Shown: positions 1 through 6,085 of the stretch, in pieces
Position numbering within the stretch: the first letter of the stretch is position 1
How the letters are laid out: each line of letters opens with the position of its first letter
Assembly: GCA_958403605.1 (NCBI GenBank)
Contig: CATXYA010000057.1
Span: 1-8,079 of the forward strand
Length of the DNA stretch: 8,079 nucleotides
From: an uncultured Oscillospiraceae bacterium
Lineage (GTDB): Bacteria > Bacillota > Clostridia > Oscillospirales > Ruminococcaceae
Direction: 5' to 3'
Made by a program: the position numbers and the translations under genes
The notes under the pieces: model-generated
Database searches by the model: none
What the model was told of the DNA's origin: nothing
The model's input: only the letters and a program-made list of their open reading frames with translations

Positions 1-735
1 GACCGCAAGCCGAAGGCTTTGTCCGGCGGCCAGCGCCAGCGTGTTGCCCTGGGCCGCGCCATGGTGCGCAACCCGGCGGTGTTCCTGCTCGACGAACCTC
101 TGTCCAACTTGGACGCCAAGCTGCGTACCGCGATGCGCACCGAGATCATCAAGCTGCATCAGCGCCTGGGCACCACGTTCATCTACGTGACGCATGACCA
201 GACGGAAGCCATGACCATGGGCGACCGCATCGTTGTGATGAAGGACGGCATCATCCAGCAGGTCGACACTCCGCAAAACCTGTATGATTATCCGTGCAAC
301 ATGTTCGTGGCCGGCTTCATCGGCAGCCCGCAAATGAACTTTATGGACGCCACCCTGGTCAAAGAGGGCAACAAATATTATGCGGACCTGGGAGACGACC
401 GGCTGCTGATCAATGAAGAAAAGGCTGCGAAGAACGCCGCGGCGCTGGACGCCTATGTTGGCAAGACCATCAAGGCCGGCATCCGCCCCGAAGACATCAA
501 GGACGACGAGGAGTTCCTGGACCGCCACAAGGACGCGCAGATCACCGCCAATGTGGAAGTTTCCGAGCTGATGGGCTCCGAGATCTACCTGTACCTGACC
601 TACAAGGGCTACAAGATGACCGCCCGCGTGGCGCCCAACAGCACCGCGAAGAACGGCGCCGACGTCAAGGTTGCGCTGAACACCAACAAGCTGCACCTGT
701 TCGATCCGGAGACGGAGCTTGCAGTTCTGAACTAA
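1..735 (+). CDS. ugpC: Sugar ABC transporter ATP-binding protein (CUT1 type, MsmX/UgpC/MalK-like), 5'-truncated
   Basis: This is the cytoplasmic ATPase subunit that powers import of oligosaccharides or glycerol-3-phosphate-type substrates. The reading frame is open from base 1, so the N-terminal part with the Walker A loop lies outside the window. The TTG at 19 is the Leu of the LSGGQ signature (19-33), not a start. Then follow Walker B (VFLLDEP, about 79-99), the D-loop SNLDAKLR (103-126) and the H-loop His in VTHDQTEA (193-195). After the ATPase core, QMNFMDATL opens the C-terminal MalK-type regulatory (TOBE) domain, which runs to the TAA at 733-735. In Firmicutes such ATPases often serve several sugar importers and may be encoded away from their permeases; no permease or binding protein is visible here. 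The family call is firm. The symbol ugpC follows common usage and does not establish the substrate. Confidence 0.93.
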   Translation, partial: DRKPKALSGGQRQRVALGRAMVRNPAVFLLDEPLSNLDAKLRTAMRTEIIKLHQRLGTTFIYVTHDQTEAMTMGDRIVVMKDGIIQQVDTPQNLYDYPCNMFVAGFIGSPQMNFMDATLVKEGNKYYADLGDDRLLINEEKAAKNAAALDAYVGKTIKAGIRPEDIKDDEEFLDRHKDAQITANVEVSELMGSEIYLYLTYKGYKMTARVAPNSTAKNGADVKVALNTNKLHLFDPETELAVLN

Positions 736-749
736 ATACGAGCGACTTT

Positions 750-784
750 AAAGCGCGGACGGGGCTTCCTGTCCGCGCTTTTTG
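750..784 (+). terminator. Intrinsic terminator of the ABC ATPase gene
   Basis: A perfect 11-bp stem pairs AAAGCGCGGAC (750-760) with GTCCGCGCTTT (771-781) around a 10-base loop, and the T-rich end runs to 784. It starts 14 bases after the ATPase stop codon. The T tract leads directly into the Shine-Dalgarno of the next gene (786-793), and I see no convincing promoter between the terminator and that gene. Confidence 0.9.
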
Positions 785-800
785 TAAAGGAGGCCATTTC

Positions 801-1058
801 ATGGGAGAACTGGCACGGCTGCCCAATCTCGGCGCTGCCCTGGAAGAACAGCTGGCGGCAGTGGGCATCACCACCGCGCAGCAGCTGCAGGAGCTGGGCG
901 CCCGCGAGGCTTGGCTGCGCATCCAGACGGTGGACGTCTCCGCCTGCCTGAACCGGCTGACGGCGCTGGAGGGCGCGGTGCGCGGCGTGCGCAAAACAGC
1001 GCTGCCCGCAGACGTCAAAGAAGAATTGAAAGCGTTTTACAATGCGCACAAATTGTGA
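801..1058 (+). CDS. Stand-alone TfoX C-terminal-domain protein
   Basis: An 85-residue protein made up almost entirely of the TfoX/Sxy C-terminal domain, a small helical fold with a helix-hairpin-helix character. The family pattern is clear: LPNLG near the N-terminus, then VGITTAQQLQELGA, AWLRIQ, the ALEGAVRGV segment, and a C-terminal LP..VKEELKAFY. In Gammaproteobacteria full-length Sxy/TfoX is a competence regulator acting with CRP. This protein lacks the N-terminal TfoX domain, so that role should not be carried over; its function is unknown. The ATG at 801 has a strong SD (AAAGGAGG, 786-793) at 7-base spacing. The gene stands alone between two terminators, so its expression must come from readthrough or from a promoter inside the upstream gene. 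Confidence 0.87.
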   Translation: MGELARLPNLGAALEEQLAAVGITTAQQLQELGAREAWLRIQTVDVSACLNRLTALEGAVRGVRKTALPADVKEELKAFYNAHKL

Positions 1059-1064
1059 AAAGGG

Positions 1065-1110
1065 CCCGGGACGGGCGGTGAAAAAACCGCTTGCCCCGGG
1101 TTTTCTGCTT
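1065..1110 (+). terminator. Intrinsic terminator after the TfoX-C gene
   Basis: A long 15-position stem (1065-1079 with 1086-1100) begins with CCCGGG and closes on a 6-base A-rich loop (GAAAAA, 1080-1085). It has one A-C mismatch and two G-U pairs. TTTTCTGCTT follows. It begins 6 bases after the TGA at 1056-1058. Confidence 0.9.
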
Positions 1111-1180
1111 GAAAATTTAAACTTTTTTTGAATTTTTATTCATTTTTGAACCGGACACGTCATAATGATGTTATACTAAA
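1111..1180 (+). promoter_or_regulatory. Promoter of the DUF1538/P-II operon (extended -10, AT-rich upstream element)
   Basis: TATACT at 1172-1177 is preceded by TG one base upstream (1169-1170), giving the extended -10 form TGnTATACT. No good -35 lies at 17-bp spacing; the nearest, TTGAAC at 1146-1151, is 20 bases away, which fits reliance on the extended -10. An A/T-rich stretch with T runs (1111-1150) sits where an UP element would be for a start near 1184. The 12 bases TGTTATACTAAA recur at the promoter at 3576-3587. This is a pattern-based prediction. Confidence 0.68.
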
Positions 1181-1188
1181 AGCGTAGC

Positions 1189-1229
1189 GTTCGGGCTGCC
1201 GCCGGGGCAATGACCGGCGGACTGCGAAC
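1189..1229 (+). other. 5' leader hairpin upstream of the DUF1538 gene
   Basis: GTTCG (1189-1193) pairs with CGAAC (1225-1229), and CCGCCGG (1199-1205) pairs with CCGGCGG (1214-1220). A 5x4 internal loop separates the two helices and the apical loop has 8 bases. With transcription starting near 1184, the hairpin would sit at the very 5' end of the mRNA and end about 18 bases before the SD. No T run follows, so it is not a terminator. It could stabilise the mRNA or bind a regulator. It matches no riboswitch class I recognise. Confidence 0.5.
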
Positions 1230-1247
1230 TTTGACAAACGAACAGGG

Positions 1248-1257
1248 AAAAGAGGTG
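1248..1257 (+). promoter_or_regulatory. Ribosome binding site that sets the TTG start of the DUF1538 gene
   Basis: AAAAGAGGTG matches AAAGGAGGTG at 9 of 10 positions and lies 5 bases before the TTG at 1263. The first in-frame ATG (1326-1328) is inside the first membrane segment and has no SD, so the TTG is favoured. Confidence 0.7.
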
Positions 1258-1262
1258 CAGGA

Positions 1263-2795
1263 TTGAACAGCAGCCGGAAATTGAAGGAAAAACTGTATGA
1301 AGCACTGCGCGCGGTATTGCCCATCATGGGCATCGTACTGCTTTTGTGCTTTACCATCGCCCCCATCTCGCCCAGCATTTTGCTTTGCTTTTTAATGGGC
1401 GCCGTGCTTTTGATCGTGGGGATGATGTTTTTCACGCTGGGCGCGGAAATGGCCATGACGCCCATGGGCGAGCATGTGGGCGCCAGCATGACGAAGAGCA
1501 AAAAGCTGTGGGTGGTGGTGCTGCTGTCCTTTCTGCTGGGCTTCATCATCACCGTGTCCGAGCCGGACCTGCAGGTGCTGGCCAACCAGGTGCCCGCCAT
1601 CCCCAACATGACGCTAATCCTGGCGGTGGCCTGCGGCGTGGGCGTGTTTTTGGTGATCGCGCTGCTGCGCATGCTGTTCAGTATGGCGCTGCCGCCGCTG
1701 CTGCTGGTGTTTTACGCCGCCGTGTTCGTGCTGGCGTTTTTTGTGCCGGGTGATTTCCTCAGTGTTGCGTTCGACTCCGGCGGCGTCACCACGGGGCCGA
1801 TGACGGTGCCCTTCATCATGGCGCTGGGCGTGGGCGTGTCGGCCATCCGGGACGACCGCCATGCCGCGGACGACAGCTTTGGCCTGGTGGCGCTGTGCTC
1901 CATTGGCCCCATTTTGGCGGTGCTGCTGCTGGGGCTGATCTATCATCCCCAGGAAAGCGGCTATGTGGCGCCGGTGCTGCCGGAGATCGCAGATTCCGTG
2001 GCGCTGTGGCGGCTGTTCCGCGTGGGCTTCCCCGGTTATATGAAGGAGATTGCCCTCTCGCTGCTGCCCATCCTGCTGTTTTTCGGCGCGTTCCAGCTCG
2101 CCGTGCTCAAGCTGTCCCGCCGCAACCTGCTGAAAATTTTGGTGGGCCTGGTCTACACCTATCTGGGGCTGGTGCTGTTTTTGACGGGGGTCAACGTGGG
2201 GTTCATGCCCGCGGGCAACTATTTGGGCCAGGTGATCGCCGGGCTGGACTATGCGTGGATCCTGGTGCCCATCGCCATGGTCATGGGCTACTTCATCGTG
2301 CGGGCCGAGCCGGCGGTGTACGTGCTCAATAAGCAGGTGGAGGAGATCACGGACGGGGCCATCTCCGCCCGCTCCATGGGGCTGGGGCTGTCTGCCGGCG
2401 TGGCGGTATCGCTGGGCATCGCCATGCTGCGGGTGCTGACGGGCATCTCCATTTTGTGGTTCCTCATCCCCGGCTATGCGCTGGCGCTGGGCATCTCGTT
2501 TTTTGTGGGGAGGATCTACACGGCCATGGCCTTTGACTCGGGTGGCGTGGCGGCCGGGCCCATGGCCGCGGCATTTTTGCTGCCCTTTGCCCAGGGCGCC
2601 TGCGTGGCGGTGGGCGGCGATATCGTCACCGACGCCTTTGGGGTGGTGGCGATGGTGGCGCTGACGCCGCTTATCACCATCCAGCTGCTGGGCGTCTTTT
2701 CACAGCTGCGCCGGAAGCGCGCAGAGGCCGGGACAGTGCCTCGGACGGTGCGTGCGCTGGAGGCGCTGGCCGACGACGCCATCATCGAACTGTAA
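1263..2795 (+). CDS. DUF1538 family multi-pass membrane protein, internally duplicated
   Basis: A very hydrophobic 510-residue inner-membrane protein with a roughly 20-residue charged N-terminus and more than ten likely membrane segments. It is recognised as DUF1538 from its conserved motifs. Two direct repeats are visible, about residues 7-225 and 255-485. Each carries an acidic EP motif in a membrane segment (S99-E100-P101; A348-E349-P350) and, later, an FDSGGV segment followed by TGPM or AGPM (FDSGGV at 170-175 and 424-429). After that segment come D..FG (DDSFG; TDAFG) and a further hydrophobic stretch. Paired polar signatures inside the membrane in a pseudo-symmetric protein suggest a transporter or channel, but no substrate is known to me. 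The gene starts at TTG after a good SD. It lies 27 bases before a P-II-like gene under the same promoter, so regulation by that protein is likely (inference). The C-terminus is a short charged cytoplasmic-looking tail. Confidence 0.85.
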   Translation: MNSSRKLKEKLYEALRAVLPIMGIVLLLCFTIAPISPSILLCFLMGAVLLIVGMMFFTLGAEMAMTPMGEHVGASMTKSKKLWVVVLLSFLLGFIITVSEPDLQVLANQVPAIPNMTLILAVACGVGVFLVIALLRMLFSMALPPLLLVFYAAVFVLAFFVPGDFLSVAFDSGGVTTGPMTVPFIMALGVGVSAIRDDRHAADDSFGLVALCSIGPILAVLLLGLIYHPQESGYVAPVLPEIADSVALWRLFRVGFPGYMKEIALSLLPILLFFGAFQLAVLKLSRRNLLKILVGLVYTYLGLVLFLTGVNVGFMPAGNYLGQVIAGLDYAWILVPIAMVMGYFIVRAEPAVYVLNKQVEEITDGAISARSMGLGLSAGVAVSLGIAMLRVLTGISILWFLIPGYALALGISFFVGRIYTAMAFDSGGVAAGPMAAAFLLPFAQGACVAVGGDIVTDAFGVVAMVALTPLITIQLLGVFSQLRRKRAEAGTVPRTVRALEALADDAIIEL

Positions 2796-2822
2796 CGGGC
2801 CGCGGCAAGGAGGGCTGACGAC

Positions 2823-3518
2823 ATGAATGAATTGTATTGGCTGGTCACCGTCATCGACCGGCAGAACATCCAGCGCTTTACCGCGCTGTACGCGGAGTAC
2901 GGCGTGGAGGTCTCGCTGGCGGCCACCGGCACAGGAACGGCGGCCAGCGAGGTGCTGGACTATTTCGGCCTGGAGAAAACGGAAAAGGCCGTCTCCTTCG
3001 CCGTGGTGACGGGGGAGACCTGGAAGCGTGTCAAGCAGGGGCTGCAAAGCAGGATGATGATCGACGTGCCGGGCACCGGCATCGCCTTTATCATCCCGCT
3101 GAGCAGCATCGGGGGCAAAAAGCCGCTGCTGTTTTTGACCGAACATCAAAACTTCACGATGGAGGAGGAATCGGCCTTGAAGGACACGACCTATGAGCTG
3201 TTGGTGGCGGTGGCGAACCGCGGCTACACGGAGCAGATCATGGCCGCAGCGCGCAAGGGCGGCGCGGCGGGCGGCACGGTGATCCACGCCCGGGGCATCG
3301 GCATGGACGGCGCCGAAAAGTTTTTGGGCGTGTCGCTGGCCTCGGAAAAGGAGATGGTCTTCATCGTCGTCAAGCGTGAGGACAAAAACAAAGTGATGCG
3401 GGCCGTCATGGCCGAGGCCGGGCTGGAGAGCAAGGCAAAGGCCATCCTGTTTTCCCTGCCCGTCACCAGCACGGCGGGCATGCGCCTGCAGGAGCCGCCC
3501 GCTCCGGACGAAACGTGA
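2823..3518 (+). CDS. Tandem two-domain P-II-like regulatory protein
   Basis: A soluble 231-residue protein, about twice the length of a normal P-II (about 112). Two ferredoxin-like P-II repeats are visible, about residues 4-100 and 124-222. Repeat 1 starts LYWLVTVID, and its 84-93 segment GTGIAFIIPL resembles the canonical P-II B-loop and following strand (GDGKIFVLPV). Repeat 2 starts YELLVAVAN, has GTVIHARG (151-158) at the second strand, and ends SKAKAILFSLPV (203-214), where the Gly-x-Gly of the nucleotide loop is missing. The T-loop regions look shorter than in GlnB/GlnK, and the canonical uridylylated T-loop Tyr context is absent. P-II proteins are trimers that sense nucleotides and small effectors and often bind membrane transporters. 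The position after the DUF1538 gene implies it controls that protein (inference). SD AAGGAGGG (2807-2814), spacing 8. The P-II-like fold call is good; the effector is unknown. Confidence 0.82.
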   Translation: MNELYWLVTVIDRQNIQRFTALYAEYGVEVSLAATGTGTAASEVLDYFGLEKTEKAVSFAVVTGETWKRVKQGLQSRMMIDVPGTGIAFIIPLSSIGGKKPLLFLTEHQNFTMEEESALKDTTYELLVAVANRGYTEQIMAAARKGGAAGGTVIHARGIGMDGAEKFLGVSLASEKEMVFIVVKREDKNKVMRAVMAEAGLESKAKAILFSLPVTSTAGMRLQEPPAPDET

Positions 3519-3531
3519 AGAAAATGGTCTT

Positions 3532-3564
3532 GGCCCGGCTTTTTCAGCCGGGCCCTTTTTCTTT
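3532..3564 (+). terminator. Intrinsic terminator of the DUF1538/P-II operon
   Basis: A perfect 9-bp stem pairs GGCCCGGCT (3532-3540) with AGCCGGGCC (3546-3554) around the loop TTTTC. TTTTTCTTT follows (3556-3564). It lies 13 bases after the P-II-like stop codon and just before the next promoter. Confidence 0.92.
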
Positions 3565-3575
3565 GGGCCCGGGCG

Positions 3576-3587
3576 TGTTATACTAAA
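3576..3587 (+). promoter_or_regulatory. Extended -10 promoter of the SGNH/acyltransferase/DUF6320 operon
   Basis: TGTTATACTAAA contains TG-n-TATACT, with the hexamer at 3579-3584. The region 17 bp upstream (TTTTTC, 3556-3561) is a poor -35 and falls in the T run of the preceding terminator, so this would be a -35-poor, extended -10 promoter. The predicted start near 3591 gives a leader of about 26 bases. The same 12 bases occur at 1169-1180. Confidence 0.65.
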
Positions 3588-3603
3588 GTATCAAGCGAAT
3601 GGG

Positions 3604-3612
3604 AAGGAGGGG
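3604..3612 (+). promoter_or_regulatory. Ribosome binding site that sets the start of the SGNH hydrolase gene
   Basis: AAGGAGGGG lies between two in-frame ATGs, at 3599 and 3617. It is correctly spaced only for the ATG at 3617 (6 bases after AAGGAGG). The ATG at 3599 lies before the SD and has no site of its own. Confidence 0.85.
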
Positions 3613-3616
3613 TCTT

Positions 3617-4783
3617 ATGCCGCGCCGCGTGTGCAGTTTTGCCATTGCCCACACCGATCTTGCCGCCCAGCCTTTTAACAATGCCGGGCGCACGGTGCGC
3701 GTACTCATCCCCAACAATTTATCCGGGGACGCCGTCTACGTAAAATTCAGCAACTATTACGCCACCCGCCCCGTGTGGGTGCAGCATGCCACGGTGGCCC
3801 TGGTGGACGAGGCGGGCGAGCTGCTGCCCAGCACCATCCGCCCGCTGGCCGTGTACGGGGACACCAGCTTTGCCCTGGTGCCGGACCGGGACGTGTTTTC
3901 GGACCGGGTGCCCCTGGTGGTGCTGCCGGGCCAGACGCTGGCCGTCAGCCTGTTTTACCCGCTGCCCGACAAGGTGACCAGCGGCAACTTTGTGGGTACC
4001 TTCGCCACTCGTTCCATCCACGGCAACTACAGCGACACGCCCGCGCTGCCGGAGGCCAAGGTGCTCAGCACCCTGTCCCGCAGCGTGCTGCCCTGGGACG
4101 TCACCAGCGCTATCACCACCCTGTCGGCGGTGCTGGTGGAGCAGGCGGACGACGCCCCCGCGCCGCGCGTGATCGCCGCCTTCGGCGATTCCATCATGCA
4201 GCAGGGCGCCTGGGTGACGCCGTTCACCAAGCGGCTGTACGAGCGCTTTCCCGGCATGGTGAGCGTGTGCAACCTGGGCATCGGCGGCAACCGCCTGCTG
4301 CGGGAATCCCCCGCCATTTTAAAAGGGCTGTACGGCCACGCGGGCGTGGAGCGCTTCCGTTATGACCTGCTGCCCGTGGAGGGCCTCACCCACGCCATCC
4401 TGGCGCTGGGCACCAACGACATCGGTCTGCCGGGCAAAGACGCCCCCGAGGAAGAGCTGCCCACGCTGACACAGTACCAGGAGGCGGTCACCGACCTGAC
4501 GGCGCAGCTGCACAAGCGCGGCGTCAAGGTGTTTGCGGGGCTGCTGCTGCCCCGGGCGCTGAACAAGGTGTACACCCCTGCGCGGGAAGAGCTGCGCCTG
4601 GCCATGAACGACTGGCTGACGAACTGCGGCCTGTTCGACGCCGTGCTGGACCTGGGCGCGCCCATTGCCGCCGAGGACGGCACGGGCATGAAAAAGGAAT
4701 ACGATCTGCCGGACGGCCTGCACCCCAACAAGGCGGGCGGCCAGGCCATCGCCGACAGCATCGACCTGGATCTTTTTCTCTGA
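3617..4783 (+). CDS. SGNH/GDSL-family hydrolase with N-terminal beta-rich domain (XynE-like)
   Basis: A 388-residue probable esterase or acylhydrolase. The C-terminal half carries the SGNH blocks: nucleophile in FGDSI (Ser192), GIGGN (221-225, oxyanion Gly and block II), LGTND (Asn267), and DGLHP with the Asp366/His369 pair. Residues 1-185 form an N-terminal domain containing RTVRVLIPNN and VYVKFSNYY, similar to the leader domain of XynE-like SGNH enzymes, several of which deacetylate plant polysaccharides. There is no signal peptide (N-terminus MPRRVCSF), so it probably acts in the cytoplasm on an imported or endogenous acylated compound. The start is 3617, not 3599, on SD position. It is the first gene of an operon; the acyltransferase gene starts 21 bases after its stop. 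The catalytic assignment is strong; substrate class (acetyl-sugar, lipid or other) is inference. Confidence 0.87.
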   Translation: MPRRVCSFAIAHTDLAAQPFNNAGRTVRVLIPNNLSGDAVYVKFSNYYATRPVWVQHATVALVDEAGELLPSTIRPLAVYGDTSFALVPDRDVFSDRVPLVVLPGQTLAVSLFYPLPDKVTSGNFVGTFATRSIHGNYSDTPALPEAKVLSTLSRSVLPWDVTSAITTLSAVLVEQADDAPAPRVIAAFGDSIMQQGAWVTPFTKRLYERFPGMVSVCNLGIGGNRLLRESPAILKGLYGHAGVERFRYDLLPVEGLTHAILALGTNDIGLPGKDAPEEELPTLTQYQEAVTDLTAQLHKRGVKVFAGLLLPRALNKVYTPAREELRLAMNDWLTNCGLFDAVLDLGAPIAAEDGTGMKKEYDLPDGLHPNKAGGQAIADSIDLDLFL

Positions 4784-4804
4784 GAACGAAAGGAGGAGGG
4801 CCCC

Positions 4805-6085
4805 GTGTCAGGTCCTGCACCGAAAAAATGGCATAAATTAGACAACACGGCCAACCTGTTCCCGGTCATCGCCGGGCGGGACATGTCCAACGTCTTCCGC
4901 CTGACCGCCGTGCTGACGGAGCTGGTGGAGCCCACGCTGCTGCAGCGCGCGCTGGAGGAGACGCTGCCCCATTTTGCGGCCTTTCACGTGCGTCTGCGCC
5001 ACGGCCTTTTCTGGAGCTATCTGGAACAGAACGACGCCCGCCCCCAGGCCCTGCCCGAGGAAGACGAGCCCTGCCGCTATATCGATCCGCTGGAGACGGG
5101 GCGCTTTTTGTTCCGTGTGGTGTATTTCCGCAACCGCGTGAGTTTGGAGACCTTCCATGTGCTGACAGACGGCACCGGGGCCCTGCGCTTTTTGAAGGCT
5201 TTGTGCTACCGCTACTGCCAGCTGGCCTGGCCCAGCCGCTTTTCCCCGCAGGAGCGGGAGACACGGTACGGCCTGGAAGAGGCGGGCAACGTGGAGGACG
5301 GCTATCTGAAAAACTATCTGCCCGTGGAGCAGAAGATCACGTACAAAGAGGCGCGGGCTTGGCATGTGCACGGCGAGCGGCGGGAGGGGCTGGACACGGG
5401 CGTGGTGACGCTGCTGCTGCCCGTGGACGCGCTGAAGACCGAGGCCCATGCGTGCGGGGCCTCGGTGGGCGAATACCTGACCGCCGTGCTGATGTGCGGC
5501 CTGCGTGACGTCTATCTGCCCCTGCGCGGCGCCAAACGGCCCACCAGCATTTTTGTGCCGGTGGACCTGCGCCGTATCTTCGGCACCGATACCTCCGCCA
5601 ACTTTTTCGCGGGCATGAACATCAGCGTCGCCTTCAACGGCCAGCCGCGCTCCTTTGCGGAGGTGGTGGAGGACGTGAAGGCCCAGTTTGCCGAGAAGCT
5701 GACGGAGGATGCCTTCCGCCAAAAGCTGGCCTACACCGCCAGCAGCGAGGTCAACCCCTGGATCCGCATGGTGCCGCTGCCGCTGAAAAACGGCATCATG
5801 CGGCTGGTGTACGAGGGCTCCTCCATGGGCAGCACCACCACCTTTTCCAACCTGGGCCCCGTGGCTGTGGAACCGGAATTTGCGGAGTACTTCGAGGGCT
5901 TCCGCTTCCTGCTTTCCACCACCCGGCAGGAGCCCATCAAGTGCACCGCCTGCGCCTACGGCAACACGCTGGCGCTCACCTTTATGACGCAGCTCACTGA
6001 CAACGCGTTGGCCTGCGCCGTGGCGCGCCAATTTTCCGGCAGCGGGGTCCCGGTCATTGTAGAGAGCGGAGGCGATCTGGAATGA
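4805..6085 (+). CDS. HxxxD-type acyltransferase (alcohol acetyltransferase / condensation-domain superfamily)
   Basis: A 426-residue soluble protein of the CoA-dependent acyltransferase fold shared by chloramphenicol acetyltransferase, NRPS condensation domains, PapA proteins and alcohol acetyltransferases. The active-site motif HVLTDG (His118 to Gly123) is the HxxxDG signature. Near the C-terminus TFSNLGPV (346-353) is a typical second landmark of the alcohol acetyltransferase/PapA branch. The first half contains RHGLFWSYLEQN and the strand FLFRVVYF, as expected for the N-lobe. It would transfer an acyl group, probably from a CoA thioester, to a hydroxyl or amine; donor and acceptor are unknown. 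The start is GTG at 4805 with SD AAAGGAGG (4789-4796), spacing 8. It sits between an esterase-like gene and a membrane-protein gene that overlaps its stop codon, implying a shared pathway. Confidence 0.83.
   Translation: MSGPAPKKWHKLDNTANLFPVIAGRDMSNVFRLTAVLTELVEPTLLQRALEETLPHFAAFHVRLRHGLFWSYLEQNDARPQALPEEDEPCRYIDPLETGRFLFRVVYFRNRVSLETFHVLTDGTGALRFLKALCYRYCQLAWPSRFSPQERETRYGLEEAGNVEDGYLKNYLPVEQKITYKEARAWHVHGERREGLDTGVVTLLLPVDALKTEAHACGASVGEYLTAVLMCGLRDVYLPLRGAKRPTSIFVPVDLRRIFGTDTSANFFAGMNISVAFNGQPRSFAEVVEDVKAQFAEKLTEDAFRQKLAYTASSEVNPWIRMVPLPLKNGIMRLVYEGSSMGSTTTFSNLGPVAVEPEFAEYFEGFRFLLSTTRQEPIKCTACAYGNTLALTFMTQLTDNALACAVARQFSGSGVPVIVESGGDLE

Noticed and set aside
19..21. TTG at 19 as the start of the ABC ATPase
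   Set aside because: It encodes the Leu of the LSGGQ signature and the frame is open to base 1, so the gene begins upstream of the window.
1231..1236. TTGACA as a consensus -35 box
   Set aside because: It lies 32 bases before the DUF1538 start codon, and no -10 fits 16-18 bases downstream, where the sequence runs into the ribosome binding site and start codon.
3599..3616. ATG at 3599 as the start of the SGNH hydrolase
   Set aside because: The Shine-Dalgarno lies after it and fits the in-frame ATG at 3617; the six extra codons largely encode the SD itself.
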